A stretch of 64,000 nucleotides of DNA from Sphingobacteriales bacterium (GCA_015655115.1 JAATFQ010000136.1:1-64000), one strand, 5' to 3'; counted from the stretch's first letter, positions 1 through 10,223 are shown. The notes: generated from the sequence alone by a model not told the origin. Numbers and translations: made by a program.

Positions 1-497
1 TCAGCATTTCACCATTATATACGCCGGCATAATTTCCGGTAGGGATACCAGGATTAGATATTTCTGCGTCAATATGCCCTGTAACAGATACTGTCTGCGG
101 AATATCCATCACATATTTCATGTGGTCCCAACCGATAGAGATACTGTAATTGTCGGCAATAAAATAACCGACACGTAAATTATATTGAGGAATAGAGATC
201 TCCGAAGGATTAATCCAATCCCAACCAAATTTAGATTGCCTGTCATGTGCTACTACATCCTTCAGTGTGAAGTCGTATCCCGGACCTTTAAAGTTGATGT
301 CACTTTTGCCGTACCAGGAATGATTGTATCCCCAGTGTACATAAAAATCTCCCTTTCTGGAGAAATCACGTTTAACCTCATTAGAGAAAATACTCTTTCC
401 AATGATTACTGTCTGGCCGCCGGCCTGATTATCCTGAGCTTTGCTGTTTAAACTAAATACAAGAACGAATAATAATACTAAGTAGCTTTTTTTCACG
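1..497 (-). CDS. Outer-membrane beta-barrel-like protein, 3' end missing
   Basis: This minus-strand gene runs off the left edge of the window; about 165 residues are visible. It starts with a GTG codon at 497, because an in-frame TAG lies four codons upstream and no ATG is available. The product begins with a signal peptide (KKSYLVLLFVLVFSLNSKAQ), so it is exported. The mature part is rich in Tyr, Trp and Gly with alternating polar and hydrophobic stretches (DFYVHWGYN, YNLRVGYFIADNYSISIGWDHMK), the pattern of outer-membrane beta strands. I do not recognise a named family. Function is unknown; a structural or lipid-scavenging outer-membrane role is only a guess. Confidence 0.7.
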
Positions 498-607
498 GCG
501 TAAAACTACTCAAAAAGTATGTTTTAACATATAATTCTTATTATATGACGCGGAAATGGCCATAATTGAGTTAAAAGTATGGCGATGGAAATAGTTATAA
601 CAAAAGA

Positions 608-633
608 AAGCCTACCAATTTTTTGGTAGGCTT
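608..633 (-). terminator. Rho-independent-like terminator after sucB
   Basis: A perfect stem (AAGCCTACCA pairing with TGGTAGGCTT, one further A-T pair) closes a short T loop, 28 bases past the sucB stop. On the minus strand it is followed by the T-rich TTCTTTTG. Confidence 0.7.
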
Positions 634-661
634 CTCAATTTTTTTCTAATCCGGTTTATAT

Positions 662-1891
662 TTATACACCTAGTAACAACCTAGCAGGATCTTCCAGTAA
701 TTGTTTAACTCTTACCAAAAACCCAACAGATTCTCTGCCATCGATGATACGGTGATCATAAGATAAAGCAAGGTACATCATTGGGCGGATCACCACTTCT
801 CCTTTTTCGGCAATTGGGCGCTCAATAATATTGTGCATGCCTAAAATTGCAGACTGAGGGGCATTGATGATTGGGGTAGACATCATTGAGCCAAACACAC
901 CACCATTAGTGATCGTGAAAGTACCACCTGTCATTTCTTCAATGGTCAATTTGCTGTCACGTGCTTTCGTAGCCAGTTCAATCACAGCTTTCTCAATCTG
1001 AGCAAGCGACAGGCTTTCTGCATTTCTGATTACCGGTACTACCAATCCTTTAGGGGCAGATACAGCAATAGAAACGTCTACAAAGTCGTTATAAATGATC
1101 GAATCACCATCAATACGTGCATTTACAGAAGGGAAGTCTTTTGCAGCTTCACATACCGCTTTAGTGAAAAAGCTCATAAAGCCCAATCCAACACCATATT
1201 TCTCTTTGAATTTATCCTTGTACTTGCCACGCAGGTCCATGATTGGCTTCATGTTTACCTCATTAAATGTGGTCAGCATGGCTGTTTCATTTTTCACGGC
1301 TACCAAACGCTTGGCTACAGTTTTGCGTAAAGGAGATAATTTCTCTTTACGCTCATTCCTTGCGCCGGCTACAGCTGCCGGAGCAGCAGCCACTGGAGCA
1401 GGAGCTGGTGCTTTAGCAGCAGGTTTGGCTGCATTTAAAGCATCTTCTTTAGTTATCCGGCCATCTACACCAGAACCTTTCACGGCACCAGCTTCAACAC
1501 CTTTTTCTGCAAGGATTTTACCTGCTGCAGGTGATGGAGTACCGGTTGCATAACTATCGCCGCCCTTTTCGGCTACTGGTGCAGCATGTTTATCTGCCGC
1601 AACAGCCGCTTTTTCTGCTGCCGGAGCTTCTTCTTTTGCCGGTGCTGCCGTAGCACCACCTGCTTCAATACTACAAACAACTGCACCGATCGGTAATGTA
1701 TCACCTTCGCTTGCTACTATTTTCAAAGTTCCAGCTTGTTCAGCAGTTAATTCAAAAGTTGCCTTGTCAGACTCTAACTCGGCAATAACTTCATCCATCT
1801 CTACCGCATCACCATCATTTTTTACCCAACGTGATAAAACAACTTCTGTAATCGACTCTCCTACTGGTGGAACTTTTATTTCTAGACCCAT
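662..1891 (-). CDS. sucB: 2-oxoglutarate dehydrogenase E2 (dihydrolipoyl succinyltransferase)
   Basis: E2 core enzyme of the 2-oxoglutarate dehydrogenase complex, which transfers succinyl groups to CoA in the TCA cycle in the cytoplasm. Three parts are visible in 409 residues: an N-terminal lipoyl domain with the lipoylated lysine in ESDKATFEL (about residue 43), an Ala/Pro-rich linker, an E3-binding domain ([15 protein letters not shown], then GRITKEDAL, about 117-152), and the C-terminal acyltransferase domain ending with the catalytic [11 protein letters not shown]. Length is normal for SucB. It lies 25 bases downstream of sucA on the same strand, so the two form an operon; the E3 gene is not in the window. 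Confidence 0.95.
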   Translation of the reverse strand: MGLEIKVPPVGESITEVVLSRWVKNDGDAVEMDEVIAELESDKATFELTAEQAGTLKIVASEGDTLPIGAVVCSIEAGGATAAPAKEEAPAAEKAAVAADKHAAPVAEKGGDSYATGTPSPAAGKILAEKGVEAGAVKGSGVDGRITKEDALNAAKPAAKAPAPAPVAAAPAAVAGARNERKEKLSPLRKTVAKRLVAVKNETAMLTTFNEVNMKPIMDLRGKYKDKFKEKYGVGLGFMSFFTKAVCEAAKDFPSVNARIDGDSIIYNDFVDVSIAVSAPKGLVVPVIRNAESLSLAQIEKAVIELATKARDSKLTIEEMTGGTFTITNGGVFGSMMSTPIINAPQSAILGMHNIIERPIAEKGEVVIRPMMYLALSYDHRIIDGRESVGFLVRVKQLLEDPARLLLGV

Positions 1892-1916
1892 AACTGATTG
1901 TATTATTATTTTTTTA

Positions 1917-4712
1917 TTAATCTACATTATACACTTTACTCACTGATTTCTTAGCGATCTTCTGATCTTGCTCTGTAACAGCCATCTCGAACGACTTGGC
2001 CAGGATATATGCCTGCTGATCTGCATGCTGCTTGGCAAAACCTGATGCTGTGCTGCTGCTTTCTTTCCGTGATATTACCTCAATATCGCTGAAAGCAGTT
2101 TTCCTGGTTTTACGCAACAGGTACGGCCATGCACCCATGTTCTCAGGCTCTTCCTGTACCCATACCGCTTCTTTCGCATTTTTATAGCGTTTGTAAACGG
2201 CTTCCATCTGTGCCAGTGGTGTTGGGTACAATTGCTCAACACGTACAATAGCAACATCTTTGATCTCTTCTTTTTGCTGTTTCTCCAACAACTCATAATA
2301 GATCTTGCCACTGCAATACAATACTCTTCTTACCGCCGCAGCCTTCACGTTTACATCGTCAATAACCTCCTGAAATTTACCTTCAGTAAACTCTTCCAGT
2401 TTAGACACGCACATTGGATGGCGCAATAAACTTTTTGGCGTAAACACGATCAGGGGCTTCCTGAAATCACGTTTAAACTGACGGCGTATAGCGTGGAAGA
2501 AGTTGGCCGGGGTAGTACAGTTGGTTACCTGCATATTATAATCGGCACAAAGTTCCATAAAGCGCTCAATCCTTGCAGAAGAGTGCTCCGGACCTTGACC
2601 CTCGTAGCCATGCGGCAATAAAAGGACTAATCCGTTTTCACGCTGCCATTTTGTTTCAGCACTTGCAATATACTGATCTACTACAATTTGAGCTCCGTTA
2701 AAGAAATCGCCGAACTGAGCTTCCCAAATAGTTAAAGCATTTGGATTGGCCATAGCATATCCATACTCAAAACCCAATACACCGTATTCAGATAAATGCG
2801 AGTTGTAAATATCAAATGGTGCCTGCTGATCTGAAAGATTTGCTAATGGGATATATTCCTCTTCAGAGTCTTCCAGTGTCAATACAGCATGCCGGTGAGA
2901 GAAAGTACCACGCTCTACATCCTGCCCGCTTAAGCGCACACGTTTTCCTTCAGTAAGCAATGTAGCGTAAGCCATCTGCTCACCCATGGCCCAGTCAAAC
3001 ACATGTGTGGAAACTGCCATTTTATTACGCTCGGCAAATAATTTCTCAATCTTCTTGAAAAATGTCTTGCCTTCCGGTAAGGTGCTTATTCTTTTAGCTA
3101 TTTCCAGTAAAGTGCTTTTCTTTACTGAAGTATCTGGTGAAACCTTAAAATCTTCTGCTGTAGCCAGGCGCATATCAGACCATGCTCCCGCAAATTTAAC
3201 ATCCTGATAAGTAGAGGTAATCTCTTTAGCCTCATTGAGCCTTTGCTGCAGGATACCACGGAATTCAACTTCCATCTCCTTAGCCAGGCTGGCTTCGAGT
3301 GCTCCTTCATTTATCAGCTGGTTAATATAAATATCCCTTGGATTTGCATGCTGCTCAATGAGCTTGTACAATACAGGCTGTGTAAACTTAGGCTCATCGG
3401 CCTCGTTATGCCCAAACCTGCGGTAGCAAAGGATATCAATAAATACATCGTTTTTATACTTCTGACGGTATTCCATAGCCAGGTTAATGGCATATACCAA
3501 GGCTTCGACATCATCTCCGTTTACGTGGAATACAGGCGACAAGGTTACCTTTGCAATATCAGTACAATAAGTACTTGTACGTGCATCTTTATAGTTGGTA
3601 GTAAAACCTACCTGGTTATTGATCACAAGATGGATAGTTCCGCCTGTTTTATAACCATCAAGTCCTGCCATTTGTATCACTTCATATACAATACCCTGAC
3701 CGGCAATAGAAGCATCACCATGAATAAGGATAGGTGCAATACGTGAATTATCGCCATCATATTTAAAGTCGATCTTCGAACGCGTCATCCCTTCTACTAC
3801 GCCATTTACTGTTTCCAGGTGAGATGGATTAGGACAAAGGCTTAAATGCACATTTTTACCGTCGTTGGTAGTCACATCAGTAGAGTAGCCTAAATGGTAT
3901 TTCACATCTCCCCCAAAAGGAGAATCAGCACTGTAGCCCTTGCCTTCAAACTCTGCAAAAATATCTTTATACGTTTTCTGCATAATATTGGCTAGAACGT
4001 TTAAGCGGCCACGGTGAGCCATACCGATAACGAATTCTTCAATACCAATAGCAGCCCCCTTTTCAATTACTGAATCCAGTGCCGGAATCAGTGCTTCAGC
4101 ACCTTCCAGTGAAAAACGCTTTTGTCCGAGAAACTTTGTTCCGAGGAAGTTTTCAAAGCTAACCGCCTCATTTAATTTTTTCAGGATACGTCTTTTCTCA
4201 TCGATAGAGAAGTTCGGCGTATTCTGTACGCTTTCCATCTTGTTCTCAATCCAGCTTAAAACTTCAGGATTGCGGACAAACTTATATTCGGCGCCCACAG
4301 ACCTGCAATAGGTCTTTTTCAGGAAAGCAATAATATCGCTCAGCTTGGCCGGACCGATACCTATTTGCACACCGGCAGTAAATACAGTATCCAAATCCGC
4401 TTCACTGAGGTTGAAATTTTCAAGATCGAGTGTTGGCAAGTGATGGCGCCTGGCCCTCACCGGATTAGTCTGCGTAAATAAATGCCCACGCTGGCGATAC
4501 CCAGCAATCAGGTTCAGGACATTTATTTCCTTTAAAAATTGTTCAGGAGTGCCCTCGCTAGCAGTTGGGGCATCAGCCCCTCTTCCAAAATCAAAACCCT
4601 CAAAGAATTTCTGCCAGCCAAATTCAACTGCATCAGGATCTTCTTTGTAAGTTTTATATATAGAGTCGACGTATTCGGCATTTGCGCCGTTGAGATAAGA
4701 TAAATTATCCAT
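1917..4712 (-). CDS. sucA: 2-oxoglutarate dehydrogenase E1 component
   Basis: Thiamine-diphosphate-dependent decarboxylase subunit of the 2-oxoglutarate dehydrogenase complex. The 931-residue length fits the family. The N-terminus carries the short E2-binding segment ([23 protein letters not shown]), followed by the dehydrogenase core with [15 protein letters not shown], the ThDP/Mg binding stretch [13 protein letters not shown]...[10 protein letters not shown], and the C-terminal transketolase-like domain with [21 protein letters not shown]. It starts with ATG, has its own promoter-like sequence just upstream, and is followed by sucB. The litR gene lies 54 bases upstream in the same direction, but read-through is not needed. 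Confidence 0.96.
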   Translation of the reverse strand: MDNLSYLNGANAEYVDSIYKTYKEDPDAVEFGWQKFFEGFDFGRGADAPTASEGTPEQFLKEINVLNLIAGYRQRGHLFTQTNPVRARRHHLPTLDLENFNLSEADLDTVFTAGVQIGIGPAKLSDIIAFLKKTYCRSVGAEYKFVRNPEVLSWIENKMESVQNTPNFSIDEKRRILKKLNEAVSFENFLGTKFLGQKRFSLEGAEALIPALDSVIEKGAAIGIEEFVIGMAHRGRLNVLANIMQKTYKDIFAEFEGKGYSADSPFGGDVKYHLGYSTDVTTNDGKNVHLSLCPNPSHLETVNGVVEGMTRSKIDFKYDGDNSRIAPILIHGDASIAGQGIVYEVIQMAGLDGYKTGGTIHLVINNQVGFTTNYKDARTSTYCTDIAKVTLSPVFHVNGDDVEALVYAINLAMEYRQKYKNDVFIDILCYRRFGHNEADEPKFTQPVLYKLIEQHANPRDIYINQLINEGALEASLAKEMEVEFRGILQQRLNEAKEITSTYQDVKFAGAWSDMRLATAEDFKVSPDTSVKKSTLLEIAKRISTLPEGKTFFKKIEKLFAERNKMAVSTHVFDWAMGEQMAYATLLTEGKRVRLSGQDVERGTFSHRHAVLTLEDSEEEYIPLANLSDQQAPFDIYNSHLSEYGVLGFEYGYAMANPNALTIWEAQFGDFFNGAQIVVDQYIASAETKWQRENGLVLLLPHGYEGQGPEHSSARIERFMELCADYNMQVTNCTTPANFFHAIRRQFKRDFRKPLIVFTPKSLLRHPMCVSKLEEFTEGKFQEVIDDVNVKAAAVRRVLYCSGKIYYELLEKQQKEEIKDVAIVRVEQLYPTPLAQMEAVYKRYKNAKEAVWVQEEPENMGAWPYLLRKTRKTAFSDIEVISRKESSSTASGFAKQHADQQAYILAKSFEMAVTEQDQKIAKKSVSKVYNVD

Positions 4713-4737
4713 TGTATAAGAATTGGTATAAGTACGG

Positions 4738-4766
4738 CAAAATTAGGATTTTACCTTATAAAACAG
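4738..4766 (-). promoter_or_regulatory. Putative sucAB promoter
   Basis: On the minus strand a perfect Bacteroidota -7 element TAATTTTG (4738-4745) lies 18 bases after CTG (4764-4766, a near match to the -33 TTG). The start codon of sucA is 25 bases further on. Confidence 0.55.
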
Positions 4767-5645
4767 TTATAATTCTTCAAGAAAATCAACGATGTCACAA
4801 ACGTTCTTTAATGGTGTAAGGCGGTCATCAACCAGAACATCAAATTCTGATATTAAACTCCCGGCAACCAGTAACGGAACATTGAGGTGATCCATCACTT
4901 TCCCTATTATTTTATTTACATTTTTACCCAGGTTCAAAGAGGTCAACACGATAAAGGCATAATCCGGATGATAGGATTCTACAACTTTTTTCACATCACT
5001 ATAAGGAATTTCCTGCCCCAGATACATCGTATCCATACCGCATTTTTTTAATAAGTAGCGGGCAAACAGCAGTCCGGTTTCATGCATCTCTGTTTCAGGC
5101 AAAAACAGCAGAAACCGCTTCGGATCTTTCCGTTTGGGTTTTACCACTTTATCGATCTCCACAATAATCCGGTCGCGGATTAAATTGGAAGCAAAGTGCT
5201 CATGAGAGGGGTCGATGGTACCTGTTTGCCATAACATCCCTACTCTTTTCATATATGGGAACAGGACAGTATCCATTGTCTTGGTAAGCCCCATTTCTGA
5301 TATACATCCCGACAAGATATTAGCAATAGCCACTTCATCATACTTTAAGGTAGCTTCGGCAAGGCTTAATAACTGAATAGAATCATTGCTGTACTTAGAT
5401 TGCAACTGGATAACCAGATCGGCAATCTGTTGTTTGCCCATCTGAGCAATCCTGCTGATTTTATAGCCGTTTTCATTTAAGGCTACGATATTCAGTAAAA
5501 GCTTAAGATCATTATCATCATAATACCTGATGTTGGTAGGAGTCCGCTTGGCCGGCACAAGGTTATATCTTGTTTCCCATGCCCTTATGGTATGTGCTTT
5601 GATGCCTATAAGGCCTTCTATATCGCTGATTGAAAATTTTCTCAC
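4767..5645 (-). CDS. litR: MerR-type B12-dependent photoreceptor regulator (LitR/CarH family)
   Basis: Predicted light-responsive repressor. Residues 1-70 form a MerR winged-helix DNA-binding domain (FSISDIEGLIGIKAHTIRAWETRY). Residues 85-165 resemble the helical cap of cobalamin-binding proteins and contain W139 followed nine residues later by E149-H150, the Wx9EH signature of CarH that contacts adenosylcobalamin. Residues 175-292 form the Rossmann-like B12 domain with E-M-H188-E-T-G, the ExHxxG motif whose His is the lower cobalt ligand. In characterised CarH, dark AdoCbl-bound tetramers hold DNA and light breaks them apart. The start codon is GTG. The gene sits next to a cryptochrome, a TIGR01777 protein and a photolyase, the usual LitR targets, which supports the light-sensing call. 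Binding of B12 is inferred. Confidence 0.88.
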   Translation of the reverse strand: MRKFSISDIEGLIGIKAHTIRAWETRYNLVPAKRTPTNIRYYDDNDLKLLLNIVALNENGYKISRIAQMGKQQIADLVIQLQSKYSNDSIQLLSLAEATLKYDEVAIANILSGCISEMGLTKTMDTVLFPYMKRVGMLWQTGTIDPSHEHFASNLIRDRIIVEIDKVVKPKRKDPKRFLLFLPETEMHETGLLFARYLLKKCGMDTMYLGQEIPYSDVKKVVESYHPDYAFIVLTSLNLGKNVNKIIGKVMDHLNVPLLVAGSLISEFDVLVDDRLTPLKNVCDIVDFLEEL

Positions 5646-5764
5646 TACTATTCTAACAACAAAAGTTAAACAAACTTGTTTTAAAAAACCATTTTTGTCT
5701 AACTTAGTAAAAAATAAACAAAATCAGCCCGGAAAAAGGGAGCTACCTTATCAATCAGGAACTT

Positions 5765-7018
5765 TTATACAATCTGATCTTCATTCACCAGTATTTTCAG
5801 GTGCTTATCCAGATCGAATGTACTTTTTGAAACCGGACTCTTCCCACCGTCAGCTACATTTGCCCAATTGCCCCAATTACTCGCCGGAGAATAATCAATC
5901 AGCTTTTCCTCAAAATAGAAAGCACCACTTGTCCAGCTCACCTTTGAGATGTGGATCAGGTAAGTAGCAACAAGCAATCGCGCATGATGCGGTATAAATC
6001 CAGTATGGTTAAGCTCATACATATATTGATCTACCAGCGGATGCCCTGTGTCTGCATTTTTCCATCGCTGAAACTGCAGGGCCTCCCTTTCTAAATTATA
6101 AGAACTCTCTACAAAAACCCCCGGCTCTTTCAGGAAATTACCGTTATGTTTCTTGAACATAAACCTGAAATAATCTCTCGATAATAAACCCAGGATCAGG
6201 TTGCTGAAATTACTGTTTGAACCAAACTCCTGCTCGGCACCTTTTATTGCCCAATAGACTTTTCGCGGCGACAAACAGCCCAGGGCAAGCCATGGTGAAA
6301 GACGGGATGAATATTTTGGTTTATACCCCTGGGTACGGCTGCTTACTTTAGCATAAATTTCCGATCCTTCTTCAAACAGCTCCTGCAAATGTTTTATTCC
6401 TTCTTCTTCACCACCGCGCAACTCCTCTGTGGCTATTGTTTCGAAATGCGGCAGCGTGCCCCAATCTTCAACTGGTACAAATGCAATAACTTCTGGCGCT
6501 GTAAAACATGCTTTTACAATAGCATCTCTTTCCGTTTTCTTTTTAAACTGGGCAAATACATCAGGAATATCTTTTATTGGAAAGGGCAGATCTTCCTTAT
6601 TGTATAAAGTATGGCCCACAAAGTGCTTCAGGTTAATTTTGATTTTCCATAAAGCGTCCTCTACGTGCGAAGAAACCGTAGTCTCTGCGGTGGCTACCTC
6701 TCTGTGATGATAAACTTCTGCTATATCGTATTTTTGTACCAGCAACGGCAAATGGTCTTCAGGTTTACCCTCAATAATAAGAAGATTGCCTCCGATTTTC
6801 TTCAGAGCGTTTCTTAATGCAGCTACACTTTCAATTAAAAACTGCACCTGGCTATCTCCATGCACTGTTTCACAGCCTTCCATGAATTCACAATAGCGCG
6901 GATCAAAGAAATAAACAGGCAGGATGGAGTCAGATTTAGCAATTGCCTCCACTAACATTTCATTGTCATGTAACCGCAGATCATTCCTAAACCAGACAAG
7001 TATTTTCCTCAGTTTCAT
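5765..7018 (-). CDS. DASH-type cryptochrome/photolyase
   Basis: FAD-binding blue-light protein of the cryptochrome DASH group, 417 residues. The N-terminal photolyase alpha/beta domain starts with KILVWFRNDLRLHDNEML and the FAD-binding helical domain carries SRLSPWLALGCLSPRKVYWAI, LLSRDYFRFM and, near the C-terminus, SPASNWGNWANVADGG, where SNWGNW is typical of the DASH branch. DASH proteins repair cyclobutane dimers mainly in single-stranded DNA and may also signal. It lies upstream of litR in the same direction (119 bases between them) and diverges from the TIGR01777 gene, so it is a likely light-induced target. Confidence 0.88.
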   Translation of the reverse strand: MKLRKILVWFRNDLRLHDNEMLVEAIAKSDSILPVYFFDPRYCEFMEGCETVHGDSQVQFLIESVAALRNALKKIGGNLLIIEGKPEDHLPLLVQKYDIAEVYHHREVATAETTVSSHVEDALWKIKINLKHFVGHTLYNKEDLPFPIKDIPDVFAQFKKKTERDAIVKACFTAPEVIAFVPVEDWGTLPHFETIATEELRGGEEEGIKHLQELFEEGSEIYAKVSSRTQGYKPKYSSRLSPWLALGCLSPRKVYWAIKGAEQEFGSNSNFSNLILGLLSRDYFRFMFKKHNGNFLKEPGVFVESSYNLEREALQFQRWKNADTGHPLVDQYMYELNHTGFIPHHARLLVATYLIHISKVSWTSGAFYFEEKLIDYSPASNWGNWANVADGGKSPVSKSTFDLDKHLKILVNEDQIV

Positions 7019-7048
7019 TTAATTTAGAATAATGTGTATTATGGATAC

Positions 7049-7076
7049 CAAAAATATACCATTTTTTTTCTAACAA
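7049..7076 (-). promoter_or_regulatory. Putative cryptochrome promoter
   Basis: Reading leftward, TTG (7076-7074), 17 bases, then the perfect -7 element TATTTTTG (7056-7049), about 30 bases ahead of the cryptochrome start codon. Confidence 0.5.
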
Positions 7077-7094
7077 CTAATGCACAAAGTAATA

Positions 7095-7148
7095 TTTACA
7101 TAAGCAACACAAAAGTTCATAAGAAATCACAATGTTTTTACAAAACAT
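7095..7148. promoter_or_regulatory. Repeated TTTACA motif and inverted repeat in the divergent light-gene region
   Basis: TTTACA occurs twice exactly 42 bases apart (7095-7100 and 7137-7142), with TTCATAAG between them (7116-7123). The second copy lies in a perfect 17-base inverted repeat, ATGTTTT-TAC-AAAACAT (7132-7148). CarH tetramers are known to bind direct repeats spaced by helical turns, so this is a candidate LitR operator between the divergent cryptochrome and TIGR01777 genes. It is a positional inference only. Confidence 0.3.
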
Positions 7149-7174
7149 AAAAATCACATTTCGGTTATTAAGAT

Positions 7175-8080
7175 ATGGATGAACATATACTAATTACGGG
7201 TGCCACGGGCATGTTAGGCAAAAATCTGATCGCTGCGCTACGCTATCGTGGATACCGGGTGTCTGTCCTTGCCAGGAAACCACAACAAATAAAAGATGTA
7301 AATGTTTACCTGTGGGATGTTGATCAGCAGGAAATTGACACAAACTGCCTTACTGGCGTAGATAGCATCATACATATGGCCGGAGAAAATATCTCCAGCG
7401 AAAAATGGTCGCCCGCCCGCAAGAAAAAGATTGTTGACAGCCGGGTGTTATCTACTGCACTGTTGTACAAGGCTCTTGCCACCACTAAAAATCAGGTTCA
7501 GCATTTTATCTCCGCATCTGCTGTAGGTTATTATGGTAACCGCTCCGACGAAATCTTAAGCGAAGACAGCATTGCGGGAAATGATTTCCTTGCCGATTGC
7601 TGTGTACAATGGGAAAATGCGGTGGACAAAGGTAAATCTCAGGGACTGAGAGTGGTGAAAATCCGTACGGGTGTGGTATTAAGTAAAGAAGGCGGAGCAC
7701 TTCCGGCAATGGCGACACCTGTAAAATGGTTTGCAGGAGCCCCTTTGGGCAGTGGCAGACAATGGATGCCCTGGATTCATCATCAGGATATGACCCGGAT
7801 TTATATCCATGCGCTGGAGAATAAACAGATGACAGGTGCATATAATGCCTTTGCTCCTTTTCCGGTGACAAATGCAACGATCACTAAGGCTATAGCCAAA
7901 AAATTGCATCGCCCGGTATGGCCCTTTAATGTTCCGGAAAAAGTTATGAACGTTATTTTAGGGGAAATGAGCGCTATAGTACTCAACAGCACAAACACCA
8001 CTGCACAGCGTTTACTGGATACCGGATTTATTTTCAATTATACTTTGCTGGATAACGCATTATCCGATATTTACGGGTAA
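7175..8080 (+). CDS. TIGR01777-type NAD-dependent epimerase-like protein (SDR39U1 family)
   Basis: Atypical short-chain dehydrogenase fold protein of 301 residues. The N-terminus has the nucleotide-binding motif ILITGATGMLGKNLIAAL, then IIHMAGENISSEKWSPARKKKIVDSRV, a stretch typical of this family, and ISASAVGYYGNR with a YYG active-site-like segment. The C-terminus (NAFAPFPVTNATITKAIAKKLHRP) matches the DUF1731-like end. The reaction is not known for the family. It is the first gene of a two-gene unit: its TAA stop shares a base with the ATG of the photolyase gene. Its place in LitR-type light regulons is recurrent in other bacteria. Confidence 0.88.
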   Translation: MDEHILITGATGMLGKNLIAALRYRGYRVSVLARKPQQIKDVNVYLWDVDQQEIDTNCLTGVDSIIHMAGENISSEKWSPARKKKIVDSRVLSTALLYKALATTKNQVQHFISASAVGYYGNRSDEILSEDSIAGNDFLADCCVQWENAVDKGKSQGLRVVKIRTGVVLSKEGGALPAMATPVKWFAGAPLGSGRQWMPWIHHQDMTRIYIHALENKQMTGAYNAFAPFPVTNATITKAIAKKLHRPVWPFNVPEKVMNVILGEMSAIVLNSTNTTAQRLLDTGFIFNYTLLDNALSDIYG

Positions 8081-9381
8081 TGAAGAAAGAAATCAATATC
8101 TGCTGGCTCCGAAGGGATTTAAGATTAACAGATAATGCCGCGATTTATCATGCGCTGAAAGCTGGTGTACCTGTCTTACTGGTATTTATATTTGACAAGA
8201 ATATTCTGGGCGACCTGACGGATAAATCTGATGCAAGGGTTACTTTTATCTACCATACTCTTCAGGAGCTGAATAAGAAACTCCATACTTATGGCTCCTC
8301 TCTTTTGATTAAACACGGAACGCCTGAAGAGGCATGGCAGGAAATTCTTAATGACTACACCGTTAAAGGTGTATACACAAATCATGATTATGAACCTTAC
8401 GCAATAGAGCGCGATGATGCATTGGGTGAATTCCTCCGTTCGGAGGATATTCCTTTCTATACCTATAAAGATCAGGCGATATTCGAAAAGGATGAAATCA
8501 CGAAAGCTGATGGAAAACCTTACACGGTATTTACACCCTATTTCCGTCAGTGGCACCAAAAACTGGACAGCTTTTATCTAAAGGCTTATCCTGTAGAAAA
8601 ATATTTGTCAGGCCTATTTCAAACGGAAGGTTCGCCCGTACCTTCCCTTTCAGATCTTGGCTTTATCGCGTCAGAAATGGAATTTCCGCCGCTGAGCTTT
8701 GAAGATAAACTGGCTGCTTATGAAGAAAGAAGAGATTTCCCTGCAGATGATGCGACCACTCATATTGGGTTACACCTCCGCTTTGGAACGGTAAGTATAA
8801 GGGAAGCCGCAGGGAAAGCAGTGGAGGCAAAGGCGCACAAATGGCTTTCGGAACTGGCATGGAGAGATTTCTACATGATGATCTTATGGCATTTTCCACA
8901 GGTGGCTGCGAAATCTTTTAAACCAGCATATGATAATATCAAATGGCTGAATGACGAGAAAGACTTTGAAGCCTGGAAAAATGGCAAAACAGGGTATCCT
9001 ATTGTCGATGCAGGAATGAATCAGCTGAACCAGACCGGTTATATGCATAACCGCGTGCGGATGATTGTAGGGAGTTTCCTCACTAAACATCTATTAATTG
9101 ACTGGCGCTGGGGTGAAGCTTATTTTGCGGAGAAGCTGCTGGATTATGAAATGGCGAGTAATGTTGGCGGATGGCAATGGGCATGTGGCTGCGGCAATGA
9201 TGCGGCACCTTATTTCAGGGTGTTTAATCCGGAATTGCAGGCGAAGAAGTTTGACCCGCAAAATACTTACATCTATAAATGGGCACCGGAATATAAGCAA
9301 CTTCAGCAACCGCAGCCTATTGTAGACCATGCTTTTGCAAGAGACAGGATATTGAGGGTTTTTAAAGAAGCCTTAGCTTAG
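8080..9381 (+). CDS. phr: Class I deoxyribodipyrimidine photolyase
   Basis: Light-driven repair enzyme that splits cyclobutane pyrimidine dimers, using FAD. The 433 residues show the N-terminal antenna domain (INICWLRRDLRLTDNAAIYHAL) and the FAD domain with HIGLHLRFGTVSIREA, SELAWRDFYMMILWHFP, GMNQLNQTGYMHNRVRMIVGSFLTKHL and GGWQWACGCGNDAAPYFRVFNP. The last motif, with WQWACGCG, is characteristic of CPD photolyases rather than DASH cryptochromes. It is translationally coupled to the upstream TIGR01777 gene by a one-base overlap. With the cryptochrome this gives the cell two photolyase-fold proteins next to a light-sensing regulator. Confidence 0.95.
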   Translation: MKKEINICWLRRDLRLTDNAAIYHALKAGVPVLLVFIFDKNILGDLTDKSDARVTFIYHTLQELNKKLHTYGSSLLIKHGTPEEAWQEILNDYTVKGVYTNHDYEPYAIERDDALGEFLRSEDIPFYTYKDQAIFEKDEITKADGKPYTVFTPYFRQWHQKLDSFYLKAYPVEKYLSGLFQTEGSPVPSLSDLGFIASEMEFPPLSFEDKLAAYEERRDFPADDATTHIGLHLRFGTVSIREAAGKAVEAKAHKWLSELAWRDFYMMILWHFPQVAAKSFKPAYDNIKWLNDEKDFEAWKNGKTGYPIVDAGMNQLNQTGYMHNRVRMIVGSFLTKHLLIDWRWGEAYFAEKLLDYEMASNVGGWQWACGCGNDAAPYFRVFNPELQAKKFDPQNTYIYKWAPEYKQLQQPQPIVDHAFARDRILRVFKEALA

Positions 9382-9560
9382 TATTTGTTAGTAAAGAACC
9401 AATTTATTACCTTAATGTAATATTACAGTTACAATTAGTTATTGTAAAGGCGAGAATTAAATGTTACCACCTAAATTAAATTACCCTAACGAGACGAATT
9501 AAATATTTAATAAAAAACATCATTAACTTGTTGATTATTTAATAACCTAAACAAGTAAAG

Positions 9561-10223
9561 ATGAAAAAGATTTATCTCTTATTAGGATTGCTTTCTATAG
9601 CAATCATTTCTTGCAAAAAAGATACAGTGGATATCAATTCTGCTAATGGCGATGCTCAAACTACTAATTACTACAAAATTGGAACTAAACTGGATATTAT
9701 AGGCAAAAATATTATCAATCCTGGTAATTTCACAACAAGCTATGTATGGTTCCCTCCAGAAGCACCTAATCCATTGAACCATCCGGACCTGGCACTAAAC
9801 GATTATAAATTAGATACAGAGATTGCAAGATCGACTAACGGATTGTATTCATTATTTTTCCAAACGGATGGAAATCTTGTATTATATAAGAGATCAAGTC
9901 CAAATGGTGATATAATATGGAGCCCAGCGCTTTGGGCAACAAATAAATATCTTCCATATTCAGTTCCTAGCAATACTAACGTCATCCCAATTACTACCTT
10001 TCAAATTGATGGCAATATTATATGTAAAGGATCAACAAGCAACGTATATTGGGCATCGAATATTACAACAAACAACGCCATATGGGTATTACAAACCGAT
10101 GGTAATTTAGTAGGTTATAACTCTACTGGGCACGGTGTTATTTCAGGCCCACCATTTGCCGCAACCTTTACTGATGGCGGTAGGGTAAGTAATAACTTTG
10201 GAAAAATGGGTAAAGTAAAGTAG
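9561..10223 (+). CDS. Lipoprotein with bulb-type (mannose-binding) lectin repeats
   Basis: A 220-residue exported lipoprotein: signal peptide with lipobox ending at C18 (LSIAIISCKKD). The mature part has three copies of a bulb-lectin-like strand motif QxDGNxxxY: FQTDGNLVLYKRS (about 100-112), FQIDGNIICKGS (about 147-158, missing the Tyr) and LQTDGNLVGYNSTG (about 177-190). In monocot-type mannose lectins QxDxNxVxY forms each sugar-binding site, and three such sites make one beta-prism. This suggests a surface or periplasmic glycan-binding protein. No catalytic domain is seen. It stands alone, facing the FKBP operon across a terminator hairpin. Sugar specificity is unknown. Confidence 0.75.
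   Translation: MKKIYLLLGLLSIAIISCKKDTVDINSANGDAQTTNYYKIGTKLDIIGKNIINPGNFTTSYVWFPPEAPNPLNHPDLALNDYKLDTEIARSTNGLYSLFFQTDGNLVLYKRSSPNGDIIWSPALWATNKYLPYSVPSNTNVIPITTFQIDGNIICKGSTSNVYWASNITTNNAIWVLQTDGNLVGYNSTGHGVISGPPFAATFTDGGRVSNNFGKMGKVK

Noticed and set aside
3243-3746. 167-codon frame opposite sucA
   Set aside because: Lies wholly inside a well-supported conserved gene on the other strand; its residues follow from sucA codon use.
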